DNA of 64,000 bases from Jongsikchunia kroppenstedtii DSM 45133. Lineage in GTDB: Bacteria > Actinomycetota > Actinomycetes > Mycobacteriales > Mycobacteriaceae. How positions within the stretch are numbered: position 1 is the stretch's first letter; every line of letters starts with the position of its first letter. Below the pieces are notes generated by a model. The model saw only the letters and a program-made list of their open reading frames with translations, did no database searches and was not told where the DNA came from. The translations under genes and the position numbers were made by a program. This document shows positions 15,392 to 23,900 of the stretch, piece by piece. The stretch is from assembly GCF_000380485.1 (NCBI RefSeq), contig NZ_AQYG01000040.1, forward strand, positions 60,813-124,812, written 5' to 3'.

Positions 15392-15801
15392 CGAGGCGTG
15401 GGTACACGACAAAGGAACGCGCGGTCCTGGCCGTACTCGACCAGGACGACCGCTTCCGCAGCGCGCAGCAATTGCGGGCCGAGATCCAGCGCCAGTCGAC
15501 GGCTATCGGACTGGCGACCATCTATCGGATACTTCATCGCTTCGCGAGCTCTGGGATTGCCGAAGGTCAGCGATCGGAGCAAGGTGAAGAACTGTTCCGC
15601 CGCAACGATTCGACAGGGCATCATCACAACCTGGTCTGCCGGCAGTGCGGGCGAGCCGAACCCTGGGCGAGCGAGGAGGTCGAGCATCTCACCGAGAATC
15701 TTGCACGCAGACACCGGTATTCACAGATACGGCATTGCATCGACATCTACGGGGTCTGTCCCGACTGCGGGGCCGAGAGATCGAAAGAAATGAGAGGGTA
15801 G
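15388..15801 (+). CDS. Fur-family metalloregulator (Zur-like), apparent CTG start
   Basis: A 137-residue Fur-family protein: winged helix with FRSAQQLRAEI and IGLATIYRILHRF, then the metal site GHHHNLVCRQCG and a second Cys pair CPDCG for structural zinc. No ATG, GTG or TTG exists in frame near the expected N terminus; CTG 15388 forms a CTGA overlap with the permease stop, matching the ATGA overlaps earlier in the operon, and gives a normal-length protein beginning TRRGYTTKERAVL. It probably represses the cluster through the palindromes at 11708 and 11761. Zur versus Mur identity is not settled. Confidence 0.85.
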   Translation: MTRRGYTTKERAVLAVLDQDDRFRSAQQLRAEIQRQSTAIGLATIYRILHRFASSGIAEGQRSEQGEELFRRNDSTGHHHNLVCRQCGRAEPWASEEVEHLTENLARRHRYSQIRHCIDIYGVCPDCGAERSKEMRG

Positions 15802-15808
15802 TGAACTG

Positions 15809-16090
15809 ATGACAGGACTGGTACATCGAACGGTCGCCGTGGTCGCCACTGGGCTCACCGGGGCTGTCGCCTACGACGGAGTCAAGGCGTTGTCGCGAAA
15901 GCTCGATTGGCGTTCAGCAGCCGTCCGCGCGACGGAGCTGACGATAGTCGGGACCCGACACCTCGAGACCCGCGCGGAGGAGCTCCGGCTCGCCGCCGGC
16001 GACATCGTGGCGGAAGCGCGCGAGCGCGTGGGCGAAGAGACTCCCCCGCCGGCCGCCGCCGGCAGCGCCGACCACGATCACGATCACTAG
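15809..16090 (+). CDS. pacL: PacL-like (DUF1490) membrane-anchored metal-binding protein
   Basis: A 93-residue protein with one N-terminal membrane segment (VHRTVAVVATGLTGAVAYDGV), an amphipathic Glu/Arg-rich middle, and a His/Asp tail ending DHDHDH. This is the DUF1490 family; M. tuberculosis PacL1 (Rv3269) has the same layout, binds zinc through its tail and assists the P-ATPase CtpC encoded next to it. GAGAGG lies 11 nt before the ATG. The next gene, 3 bp away, is the CtpC homologue, as expected for that pair. Confidence 0.88.
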   Translation: MTGLVHRTVAVVATGLTGAVAYDGVKALSRKLDWRSAAVRATELTIVGTRHLETRAEELRLAAGDIVAEARERVGEETPPPAAAGSADHDHDH

Positions 16091-16093
16091 TCG

Positions 16094-18220
16094 ATGATCA
16101 CCAGATCTGATGCCGCCGGGAGGCTGCGCGTCACGATCGATCCGCTGCGGGGGAGTGTCGCCCGCGCCGTGGTGATCGAGGACGCGGTCAAGACGCTGCC
16201 CGGCGTGCGCGCCGTGCACGCGTATCCCCGATCCGCCTCAGTGGTGGTGTGGTATTCGGCCAGACGAACCGAGGCGGACGCCATCGTCGCCGAGATCGAA
16301 CGGTCGGCGTCGACCACGCCGCTCTCAGGCCCCGCCCGGCAGCCCTATTCCGCGGACGTCGCGAACGCGGCCATTCTGCGCATGGTCGTCGGCGGTGGGG
16401 CGCTGGTGCTCCTCGGAGCGCGCCGGTACGTCGCGCGCCGCCCACCGCTGCTCGGTCCGACGAGTCGCACTTTCGCGACGGGCGTCACGATCTTCACCGG
16501 CTATCCGTTCCTGCGCGGAGCGTCGCGCACGTTGATGCGGGGTAAGGGGCCCGGCACCGATGTATTGGTCTCTGCCGCAACGATCGCCAGCCTGATCCTG
16601 CGCGAGAACGTCGTCGCGCTCACCGTCCTGTGGCTGCTCAACATCGGGGAGTATCTCCAGGACCTCACGCTGCGGCGGACTCGGCGGGCGATCTCCGAGC
16701 TGTTGTCGGGAACCGCTGATCAGGTGTGGATCGTCGGCGCTGATGGTGCCGAGGTCCAGGTGGATATCGCCACGGTCCAGGTCGGGGATCAGGTGGTGAT
16801 CTACGACCACACCGCCCTTCCGATCGACGGCGTGGTTGTCGCCGGGCAGGCGATAGTCGACCAGTCGATGATCACCGGGGAGACCCTGCCGGTCTCGCTC
16901 GAGACCGGCGCCGATGTCTTCGCGGGCACCGTGGTCATCCAGGGCCGAATCGTCGTGCGCGCCACTGCGGTCGGCGCCGACACCACGGTGGCGCGCATCA
17001 TCGAGCGGGTCGAGCACGCGAACGAGGACAGGGCCCCCATCCAGACGGTGGGGGAGAACTTCTCCAAGCGGTTCGTGCCGATGTCGTTCGGGTTGTCGGT
17101 GGTCACGTTCCTGGCGACCGGAGACCTGCGGCGCGCGATGACGATGCTGCTGATCGCCTGCCCCTGCGCGGTCGGCTTGTCGACACCGACGGCGATCAGC
17201 GCCGCGATCGGAAACGGTGCCCGGCGCGGAATCCTCATCAAGGGCGGGTCGCATCTGGAGCTCGCCGGGCGGGTCGATGCGCTGGTGATCGACAAGACGG
17301 GCACCCTGACCCGCGGCCGGCACATCGTCACGAACGTCGTCTCCTTCTCCGACGACTGGACTCCGGAGCAGGTGCTCGCCTACGCCGCGAGCTCCGAGAT
17401 CCACTCACGGCACCCGCTGGCGAAGGCGGTCATCCAGTCGACAGAAGAGCGGCATATCGAGATTCCGCAGCACGAGGAGTGCGAGGTGCTGCTTGGTCTG
17501 GGTATGCGTACCCGGGCCGATGGCCGAACCCTGCTCCTCGGCAATCGCGCGCTGCTGGTCAATGAGGGCGTCGACGTGGTGCCGGAAGCCGACGACTGGG
17601 TCGCGACGCTGCAGGCGACCGGAGACACCCCACTGCTACTGGCCTCCGATGGGATTCTCGTCGGACTGATCAGCCTGCGCGATGCGATACGGCCGGAGGC
17701 CGCACAGGCGCTGGCCGACATCCGGGCGAGCGGGGTCAGCCGCGTGGTGATGCTCACCGGCGATCACCCCACGACCGCGGCCGCCGTCGCCGAAGCGTTG
17801 GGGATCACCGAGTGGCGTGCGGAGGTGCTGCCCGACGACAAACTCGCCGCGGTCGCCGAACTCAAGGCGGCCGGCCACATCGTCGCCATGGTGGGCGACG
17901 GCACCAACGATGCTCCCGCACTGGCGCTTGCCGATCTCGGCATCGCGATGGGGCTCGCCGGCACCGATGTCGCCGTCGAATCCGCCGATGTGGCGCTGGC
18001 CGGCGACGATCTGCGAAGCGTCCTGGTGGTCCGCGATCTGGGCGGGGAGGCCGTGCAGGTCATCCGGCAGAACTACGGCATGTCCATCTCGGTCAACGCG
18101 CTCGGGATGGTGGCCAGTGCGCTCGGGCTGCTGACGCCGGTGCTCGCCGCGATTCTGCACAACACGTCGTCGCTGGCAGTGGTGGCGAACAGTGCTCGTC
18201 TGGTCCGGTACTCGCAGTAG
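16094..18220 (+). CDS. ctpC: CtpC-like metal-transporting P1B-type ATPase
   Basis: A 708-residue P-type ATPase. Order: a soluble N-terminal HMA-like fold without the CxxC motif, membrane helices, TGE phosphatase motif (MITGETLPV), transmembrane metal motif CPC at about 356-358 (IACPCAVGLSTPTAISAAIG), phosphorylated Asp400 in DKTGTLT, and hinge GDGTNDAPAL. The CPC region is the CtpC type, reported in M. tuberculosis as a Mn-metallation or Zn-efflux pump. It follows pacL with 3 bp between. Being in one run with the import genes is unusual for a pure detoxification pump. Confidence 0.92.
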   Translation: MITRSDAAGRLRVTIDPLRGSVARAVVIEDAVKTLPGVRAVHAYPRSASVVVWYSARRTEADAIVAEIERSASTTPLSGPARQPYSADVANAAILRMVVGGGALVLLGARRYVARRPPLLGPTSRTFATGVTIFTGYPFLRGASRTLMRGKGPGTDVLVSAATIASLILRENVVALTVLWLLNIGEYLQDLTLRRTRRAISELLSGTADQVWIVGADGAEVQVDIATVQVGDQVVIYDHTALPIDGVVVAGQAIVDQSMITGETLPVSLETGADVFAGTVVIQGRIVVRATAVGADTTVARIIERVEHANEDRAPIQTVGENFSKRFVPMSFGLSVVTFLATGDLRRAMTMLLIACPCAVGLSTPTAISAAIGNGARRGILIKGGSHLELAGRVDALVIDKTGTLTRGRHIVTNVVSFSDDWTPEQVLAYAASSEIHSRHPLAKAVIQSTEERHIEIPQHEECEVLLGLGMRTRADGRTLLLGNRALLVNEGVDVVPEADDWVATLQATGDTPLLLASDGILVGLISLRDAIRPEAAQALADIRASGVSRVVMLTGDHPTTAAAVAEALGITEWRAEVLPDDKLAAVAELKAAGHIVAMVGDGTNDAPALALADLGIAMGLAGTDVAVESADVALAGDDLRSVLVVRDLGGEAVQVIRQNYGMSISVNALGMVASALGLLTPVLAAILHNTSSLAVVANSARLVRYSQ

Positions 18221-18278
18221 TCGGAGGCCGACGACCAACGACGGTGTTTCGCCCATTTCGGGCGCCCATCGCAATTAC

Positions 18279-18294
18279 GCCATTGATGAATGGC
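18279..18294. promoter_or_regulatory. Operator-like inverted repeat GCCATT-N4-AATGGC (site A)
   Basis: GCCATTGATGAATGGC is a perfect 6-bp inverted repeat with a 4-bp spacer, located at about -36 to -21 from the predicted start of the AurF-like gene, between its -35 and -10. The same element with spacer GACA occurs at 32800-32815 before a MerR/SDR divergent pair, implying a shared regulator. Confidence 0.5.
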
Positions 18295-18302
18295 ACTTTT
18301 GG

Positions 18303-18308
18303 TACTGT
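18303..18308 (+). promoter_or_regulatory. -10 element for leaderless AurF-like transcript
   Basis: TACTGT ends 6 nt before the A of ATG 18315, which would place transcription start at or next to the start codon. No Shine-Dalgarno is present. Confidence 0.45.
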
Positions 18309-18314
18309 CGAAGT

Positions 18315-19304
18315 ATGACGTTGGCAATGCGGTCGGATGATCGGTCCGAGGCCTATCGCGAAAAGGTGCAGATCCTGTCCGAGGGGTCGGTACGTCGAAG
18401 CTTCGATGCCTATCGGGACATCGATTGGGACGCGCCCGAGATGCAGGTGTCTCGCGACGACGAACGCTGGATTCTCGGCGACGAGGACCCGTTCGCCGCC
18501 CATCCCTGGTATCGGTCGCAGTCGCGTGAGCGTCAGATCGAGATGGGCATCTGGCGAATGGCGAATGTCGCGAAGGTCGGTCTGCAGTTCGAGTCGGCGC
18601 TGATCCGCGGCATCCATCAGTACGTGCAGAAGCTGCCCAACGGGGCCCCGGAATTCCGGTACGCGGTGCACGAGGCGGCCGAGGAATGCCAGCACACGTT
18701 GATGTTTCAGGAGTTCGTCAACCGCACGGGTGTCGATACGCCCGGCATGCCGCGCTGGGCGCGGATGGCGCTGCCACTGATCCCGGTCGTCCTCGCGCAT
18801 TGGCCGCCGTACTTCTTCGCCGGTGTGCTGGCCGGTGAGGAGCCGATCGATCATCAGCAGAAGACGATGCTGCGGGCCGCGGAGATGCACGGGCATCCGT
18901 TGTTCGCACAGATCATGGCGATCCACGTCGCCGAGGAGGCGCGGCACATCTCGTTCGCGCATGAGTATCTGGCGCAACGGATTCCGCGGATGACCCGGCG
19001 GCAGCGACGCTGGTTCGCGTGGACGCTGCCGATCACCATGCGGGTCGCCTGCGACCTGATCATCAAGCCGCCCATGTCGATGCGCCGCGAGTTCGGGATT
19101 CCGGCGTCGGTGATGCGCGAGGTCTATTGGGAACGACCGGAATCGCGAAAGATCCTGAGCGACTACTTCGCCGATGTGCGCATGCTGGCGGAAGACCTGG
19201 ATCTGATGACGCCGGGTGCCCGGCGGGTCTGGCGCGCGCTGAAGATCGACGGCGAGGTATCGCGATACCGCAGCCAGCCGGCTACGGATCGGCCGGCGGC
19301 CTAG
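18315..19304 (+). CDS. AurF-like diiron oxygenase (DUF3066)
   Basis: A 329-residue alpha-helical protein with the diiron ligand pattern of the AurF/ferritin-like superfamily: Glu in VGLQFESALIRGI, EAAEECQHTLMF (ExxH) and HVAEEARHISFAHEY (ExxRHISF). AurF oxidises aryl amines to nitro groups; most mycobacterial members have no known substrate. Start at ATG 18315 is supported by the leaderless promoter. It carries operator site A, linking it to the regulator of the 32.8-kb SDR. It abuts the stop of the convergent hydrolase gene. Confidence 0.85.
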   Translation: MTLAMRSDDRSEAYREKVQILSEGSVRRSFDAYRDIDWDAPEMQVSRDDERWILGDEDPFAAHPWYRSQSRERQIEMGIWRMANVAKVGLQFESALIRGIHQYVQKLPNGAPEFRYAVHEAAEECQHTLMFQEFVNRTGVDTPGMPRWARMALPLIPVVLAHWPPYFFAGVLAGEEPIDHQQKTMLRAAEMHGHPLFAQIMAIHVAEEARHISFAHEYLAQRIPRMTRRQRRWFAWTLPITMRVACDLIIKPPMSMRREFGIPASVMREVYWERPESRKILSDYFADVRMLAEDLDLMTPGARRVWRALKIDGEVSRYRSQPATDRPAA

Positions 19305-20510
19305 TCAGGCTCGGGTCCATTCGACCGGAGCGAATCCGTTGCCGGACATGAATCGAGCCATCGCGCGCAAGTACTGAGGTTGCCCCAGATGCAGGATATG
19401 GTTTCCGGGGAACCAGTGCAGCTGGCTGTGATCCCAGTGCTGCCAGAGCATTTCAGACTGCGCCGGCGGAGCGAGCCGATCGCCGAGTCCGACGACGATG
19501 AACCGGCGGTCGTGCGGGACGCGAGCCGGGTAGGTCAGCGGCGACGAATAGCGCAGGGCGCGCACCGTCAGTTCCTTGTCGATCGATCCCCAGCGCAGAC
19601 CCTGATCCAGGACCGGCTGGATCGGCAGCCAGCCGGGAAGTAGATCGCCGATGCTGGCGACCGGGACGTTGGGAATTGCGACCTGCCAGCGATCGTCGGT
19701 CGCGGCCAGCAGCGCGGTCGTGTACCCGCCCAGCGAGATGCCGGTCACGCCGATCTGTTGTACGCCAGTGGACTCCAGATAGTCGGCGAACAACCGGAAG
19801 TCGTGAATCGACTGTGCCATAGCCTCATTGAGGCCGCAGATGCCGTGCGAGAAGAAGCCATGACCGCTGAACGGTGAGAACTGCGCGGCGCGCTGGCCGT
19901 GAAACGGCAGGGTGTACAACAGAACGTCGTATCCCTGCTGAAAGAACCACGACAGCGAGAAGAACGCCGCATTGAGCAGGTACGCCGAGCCCATGAACCC
20001 GTGCACGACACAGAGTGTGGGACGGGGCCCGTCGAGGTGACGCCAGTGCTGAGCATGCGCGAAGGTGTTCGTCTGAAAGCCGGACCACCATTCGTTCAGC
20101 GCGGGGTTGACTGTCTGGTAAGGGCTTTCGAAGCTGATGTTCTCCACCGTGCCGCCCGAGGCCATCGCCCGGGCGAATGGATTGGCCGGGCGAGAGCGCA
20201 CCAGGACGCGCTCGGTCGGGCGGGGAAACGACTGATCGACGTCGCCGAGCTCGGCGAGTTCGGCGTAGAACGGCAGATTGTCGCGTTCGCGCGCGGGCAC
20301 GGTGTGGCCGATCACCACCGGCGCGATGGACGCCAGCAGGGTGATGCAGCCGCCGGTGCGGAAGGCGATATCGGCTGCCGCGGTAGTCTCCGTGACCAGC
20401 CGGGTGGTGAATGGCAGGTCCTTGATGGCGGGGATGCCGCTGACGGTGGCATCGCGGCCGTGACCTCGGCGGTTGACCGCGGTAGGCCGGCTCGCGGGGG
20501 CTCGAGTCAT
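19305..20510 (-). CDS. Alpha/beta hydrolase
   Basis: A 401-residue alpha/beta hydrolase: oxyanion region VVHGFMGSAYL, nucleophile elbow GISLGG (Ser in the GxSxG motif), acid Asp in VVGLGDRLAP and catalytic His in PGNHILHLGQ. It has about 150 residues before the core fold. TATTCT ends 6 nt before the ATG, so leaderless transcription is likely. It converges exactly on the AurF-like gene. Esterase or amidase activity is plausible but the substrate is unknown. Confidence 0.85.
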   Translation of the reverse strand: MTRAPASRPTAVNRRGHGRDATVSGIPAIKDLPFTTRLVTETTAAADIAFRTGGCITLLASIAPVVIGHTVPARERDNLPFYAELAELGDVDQSFPRPTERVLVRSRPANPFARAMASGGTVENISFESPYQTVNPALNEWWSGFQTNTFAHAQHWRHLDGPRPTLCVVHGFMGSAYLLNAAFFSLSWFFQQGYDVLLYTLPFHGQRAAQFSPFSGHGFFSHGICGLNEAMAQSIHDFRLFADYLESTGVQQIGVTGISLGGYTTALLAATDDRWQVAIPNVPVASIGDLLPGWLPIQPVLDQGLRWGSIDKELTVRALRYSSPLTYPARVPHDRRFIVVGLGDRLAPPAQSEMLWQHWDHSQLHWFPGNHILHLGQPQYLRAMARFMSGNGFAPVEWTRA

Positions 20511-20570
20511 GCGCCGAGAATACCGGTACCAGCGGTACCGTACTAGCGGTTCGGCAATTCCTTGCCGGAG

Positions 20571-21743
20571 TCAGCGCAGGCGAGCGAGGCGGGCCGCCGC
20601 CTCGACGATCACCTTGTCGTCCTTCGCGAATGCGAAGCGCACCATGTGCTGCCAGGTCGCGGCGTCGTCGACGAAGGCGCTGACCGGGACGGCGGCTACA
20701 CCGGCCCGCTCCGGCAGCGTTCGGCAGAACTCGTCGCCATCGTGAAATCCCAGCGGTCGCGGGTCGGCGCAGACGAAATACGTTCCCTCGCTTCGGTGCA
20801 CACCGAATCCCGCTTCCCGCAGGGCATCTGAGACCAGCGTGCGTTTGCGTTCGAGTGCGGCGGCGGATTCGGCGACCCAATCCATCTCGTGGTCGAGGGC
20901 GTGAGCCACGGCCGGCTGGAACGGTCCGCTGCCGACATAGCTCATGAACTGCTTCGCGGTCCGCGCCGCGCCGACCAGATCGGCCGGGCCCGACAGCCAA
21001 CCGACCTTCCAACCGGTGACATTGAAAGTCTTTGCCGCACTGGAAATACGGATGGTGCGCTCGCGCATTCCGGGCCAGGTTGCCAGAGGATGGTGCTTGC
21101 GACCGTCGAAGATCAGGTGCTCGTACACCTCGTCGGCAACCGCGATGACGTCATGCTCCTGGCACAGCTGCGCGATCAGTGTCAGGTCGTCGTCGCTGAG
21201 CACCGTTCCGGTCGGGTTGTGAGGCGAATTGATGATGATGGCGGCGGTCCGCGGGCCGAACGCGGCGGTGAGCGCATCGCGGTCGAGCGCGAACCCGTCG
21301 CCGTCGGGGACGAGTGGCACCACCCGCCGGACCGCGCCGGCCATGGCGACCGCCGCGGCATAGGCGTCGTAGTACGGCTCGATCAGGATCACCTCGGCCC
21401 CCGGCTCGACCAGGCCGACGATGGTGCCCGCGATGCCCTCGGTCGCGCCGACCGTGATGAGCACCTCCCGGTCCGGGTCGTAGTCGAGGCCGTACTCCGT
21501 CGATTGATGCCGGGCGACGGCCTGGCGCAACTCGGGGACGCCGGGGCCGGGCGGGTACTGGTTGTGCCCGTCCGCGATCGCCTGTTGCGCCGCGGCCAAC
21601 ATGGACGCGGGACCGTCGGAGTCGGGAAAGCCTTGGCCGAGGTTGATCGCCCCGTGTTCCGTCGCGAGGCGCGACATTTCGGCGAAGATCGTCTCGGTGA
21701 ACGGCTGCAGACGCTGGACGGGATGCCGGGATACCACTGTCAT
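20571..21743 (-). CDS. dapC: N-succinyldiaminopimelate aminotransferase DapC
   Basis: A 390-residue class I/II PLP aminotransferase with Schiff-base Lys238 in SSAAKTFNVTGWKVGW, phosphate-binding context NSPHNPTGT, and a C-terminal arginine region. It matches M. tuberculosis DapC (Rv0858c), which converts N-succinyl-2-amino-6-ketopimelate to N-succinyl-LL-diaminopimelate in lysine and peptidoglycan synthesis. The frame is open far upstream, but ATG 21743 gives the family length. It also resembles kynurenine aminotransferase-type enzymes, so the name rests partly on synteny with the helicase genes. Confidence 0.85.
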   Translation of the reverse strand: MTVVSRHPVQRLQPFTETIFAEMSRLATEHGAINLGQGFPDSDGPASMLAAAQQAIADGHNQYPPGPGVPELRQAVARHQSTEYGLDYDPDREVLITVGATEGIAGTIVGLVEPGAEVILIEPYYDAYAAAVAMAGAVRRVVPLVPDGDGFALDRDALTAAFGPRTAAIIINSPHNPTGTVLSDDDLTLIAQLCQEHDVIAVADEVYEHLIFDGRKHHPLATWPGMRERTIRISSAAKTFNVTGWKVGWLSGPADLVGAARTAKQFMSYVGSGPFQPAVAHALDHEMDWVAESAAALERKRTLVSDALREAGFGVHRSEGTYFVCADPRPLGFHDGDEFCRTLPERAGVAAVPVSAFVDDAATWQHMVRFAFAKDDKVIVEAAARLARLR

Positions 21744-21797
21744 GCGATCAGCTAACTCGGATTCGCCGCCTCGTGTCGAGGCACGTACGGTTGATCG

Positions 21798-22721
21798 GTG
21801 ACCTCTTTCCCGCCGAATCCGCCGCAAGGACCGGCCGGCCCGGGTCCATCCGGGCAGGGTAGCGGGCCCGCGGTTCCGACGCCGCCACCGGCGCAGCCCG
21901 GACCGGGCTACCCGCCGAGCCCGTACGGCCCGGCGTACGGTCGCCCGCCCTATGGCCAGCCGCCGTCGTTCCCGCCGCCACCCGGTTCGGTCCCGCCGGG
22001 TTCGGTTCCACCCGGTTCGGTCCCTTTCGGGTCGATGCCCCCGGTCCCGCCCGGACGACCGGGCATGTCCAACCGGATGTTCACGCTCCTCGTCGTGGGC
22101 GCGGTGCTCGCGATGATCGGCATCGCCGTGGGCGTGGTGTTCGCGGTGTCGAAGGCGGGCAACGACCGCCGGGCCGAGGTCGGCAACTGTCTGCAGGTAG
22201 TCCAGACCTCGCCGGCGAAGCTGCGGAACGTCAGCTGCGACGACCAGAGCTTCAACTACATCGTCGCGGCGAAGGTCGACAAAGGTCAGTCCTGCCCGAC
22301 GAAGGCGTACGGCTACGTCGCCGCCGAGGACGGCAGCCGGCTCTGCCTGACGCCGAGCTACCGCGAGGGCAAGTGCTACCTGCTTGATCAGCGCGGCAAG
22401 TATACGAAAATCACCGATTCGGATTGCGACGCAACCACATCCGATGGCCAGCATGTGATCAAGGTCGTGGCCCGGGTCGAGTCCACTGATGTCCCGAATT
22501 GTCAGGACAGTCGGCTCGAGATCAAGGTGAGCTATCCGCAGCCGTCGCCGATCGGATACTGCCTGCTGGTGCGTGATGACGAACCGCAATTGACCGATCC
22601 GTATGGACAGGGATCCCCGTCCGGGCCGGATTCGCCCTATGGGTCCGATCCGGATTCGCCCGATCCCGGACAGTCGGACTCGCCGACCACCCCCGGCACC
22701 GGAAGCCTGCCTACGATCTGA
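21798..22721 (+). CDS. Proline-rich membrane protein with LppU-like extracellular domain
   Basis: A 307-residue protein. Residues 1-90 are proline/glycine-rich with in-frame 15-bp repeats encoding PPGSV (three copies plus a variant), then one membrane helix (MFTLLVVGAVLAMIGIAVGVVFAV), an extracytoplasmic domain with paired cysteines (VGNCLQV, VSCDDQSFNY, QSCPTKAY, RLCLTPSY, GKCYLL, SDCDA, PNCQD, GYCLLV), and a Ser/Pro/Asp tail. The Cys pattern is that of LppU/SCO3897-type proteins. GTG 21798 has TACGGT ending 6 nt upstream (leaderless). Divergent from dapC. Confidence 0.75.
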   Translation: MTSFPPNPPQGPAGPGPSGQGSGPAVPTPPPAQPGPGYPPSPYGPAYGRPPYGQPPSFPPPPGSVPPGSVPPGSVPFGSMPPVPPGRPGMSNRMFTLLVVGAVLAMIGIAVGVVFAVSKAGNDRRAEVGNCLQVVQTSPAKLRNVSCDDQSFNYIVAAKVDKGQSCPTKAYGYVAAEDGSRLCLTPSYREGKCYLLDQRGKYTKITDSDCDATTSDGQHVIKVVARVESTDVPNCQDSRLEIKVSYPQPSPIGYCLLVRDDEPQLTDPYGQGSPSGPDSPYGSDPDSPDPGQSDSPTTPGTGSLPTI

Positions 22722-22724
22722 CCC

Positions 22725-23327
22725 ATGACCACCGCATCGGCGACTCCGCCCGCATCGCCGGGCCGTCGGCGGCACTGGTGGCCGCTGATCGGCGGGGTCG
22801 CGGTCGCCGTGGTCGTGGTGCTCGCGGTCCTGGGCCTCGCGGCCCTGCTGTTCGGCTGGAAGGACGGCAAGTCGGTCAACCGCACGGACATCGGCATGTG
22901 CATCACCGTGTCCGGGAGCGCTCCGGACGACGTGCACAGCCACAAGACCGACTGCGACAACCAATCGCTGAATTATTACGTCACCGACAAGCAGGCCTCG
23001 GTGGCGGATTGCAAGGCGGCGAACGGCTTCTACGCGACGATGTCGGACAGCCGCAGCCACCAGGTGTTGTGCCTGACGCCGAATATGCGAGTGGGCAGCT
23101 GCTATCAGGATGGTGACCGGGTGGCTCTGCGTCAGGTCTCGTGCACGACCCCGTCGAACGGCGCGGCGCCGGTGCTGCGGGTGACGCAGCGTGTTGCCGC
23201 GACGACCGTTCCCGAGTGCGGCGACCCCGATACCCAGCAGGTCCGCGTATTCGGCGACGCGCCGGACGGTCCGATCGGCTACTGCGTCTCGATCCAGGGC
23301 GATCTCACTTTCACTCGACCCGACTGA
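22725..23327 (+). CDS. LppU-like membrane-anchored protein, paralogue of the preceding gene
   Basis: A 200-residue protein with a short basic N terminus, one membrane helix (WWPLIGGVAVAVVVVLAVLG) and an exported domain whose cysteines (IGMCITV, TDCDNQSLNYY, VADCKAANGFY, LCLTPNM, GSCYQD, VSCTT, PECGD, GYCVSI) match the previous gene one for one. It lacks the proline-rich N terminus. It starts 3 bp after the upstream stop and has TACGAT ending 7 nt before ATG. Both probably face the cell envelope; function unknown. Confidence 0.75.
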   Translation: MTTASATPPASPGRRRHWWPLIGGVAVAVVVVLAVLGLAALLFGWKDGKSVNRTDIGMCITVSGSAPDDVHSHKTDCDNQSLNYYVTDKQASVADCKAANGFYATMSDSRSHQVLCLTPNMRVGSCYQDGDRVALRQVSCTTPSNGAAPVLRVTQRVAATTVPECGDPDTQQVRVFGDAPDGPIGYCVSIQGDLTFTRPD

Positions 23328-23368
23328 CGGCTGCCCGATTTGTCGGTGATGATGGCTACGGTGGGGCC

Positions 23369-23803
23369 ATGACTTCCTCAGCGCTCGCTTTTCAGGTGAC
23401 CATCGACTCGAAAAACCCGCATGCACAGGCGGATTGGTGGGCGGCCGCGCTCGGCTGGCAGGTGGAGCCCAGCGATGAGGCGATGATCGAAGGCCTCGTC
23501 GCGGCGGGCCATGCGCGCGAGGAGGACACGCTGCGCTGGAACGGCCGGCTCGTATGGCGCATCGGGCAGGCGATCGTCGACCCCGATCATCCCGACCGGC
23601 CGCGGGTGCTGTTCCAGTCGGTGCCAGAGGACAAGATGGCGAAGAACCGGCTGCACCTGGACGTGCGGGCCGGTGACGATCGACAGTCGAAGGTCGACGA
23701 GCTCGTCGCGGCCGGTGCCACCTGGCTGCATGACGGCCGGGTCGGGCAGAGTGTCTGGACCACGCTGGCCGACCCGGAGGGCAACGAGTTCTGCGTCTCC
23801 TGA
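23369..23803 (+). CDS. VOC (glyoxalase-like) family protein
   Basis: A 144-residue protein with the betaalphabetabetabeta VOC pattern: FQVTIDSKNPHAQADWWAAALGW at the start and RLHLDVRAGD...WTTLADPEGNEFCVS at the end (metal-ligand His and terminal Glu). It belongs to the glyoxalase-like/dioxygenase superfamily, commonly of unknown substrate. TACGGT at 23357-23362 ends 6 nt before ATG 23369, so the transcript is probably leaderless. Confidence 0.85.
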   Translation: MTSSALAFQVTIDSKNPHAQADWWAAALGWQVEPSDEAMIEGLVAAGHAREEDTLRWNGRLVWRIGQAIVDPDHPDRPRVLFQSVPEDKMAKNRLHLDVRAGDDRQSKVDELVAAGATWLHDGRVGQSVWTTLADPEGNEFCVS

Positions 23804-23831
23804 CCAGGCCCGTGCTTCTCTTTCCGGCGTG

Positions 23832-23858
23832 TGTCACGTTGCGGGCACCCGTCTCGTC
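23832..23858 (+). promoter_or_regulatory. ECF41-type promoter of the decarboxylase-like gene
   Basis: TGTCACG-N16-CGTC matches the published ECF41 promoter motif TGTCACA-N16-CGTC except at one base, with exact spacing. It lies 42 bp before the CMD-family gene, whose neighbour encodes an ECF41-type sigma factor. Confidence 0.7.
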
Positions 23859-23900
23859 GTAGTGGTGTCAGCAGTTCACGTCCCACCCCGGGAGGAAGCC

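Noticed and set aside
15333..15587. GTG 15378 as start of the Fur-family gene
   Set aside because: It is in another frame and gives a protein unrelated to Fur.
20571..23837. A 1088-residue minus-strand protein including dapC
   Set aside because: The part beyond 21743 lies over real plus-strand genes and looks like random Arg/His-rich shadow sequence; dapC begins at 21743.
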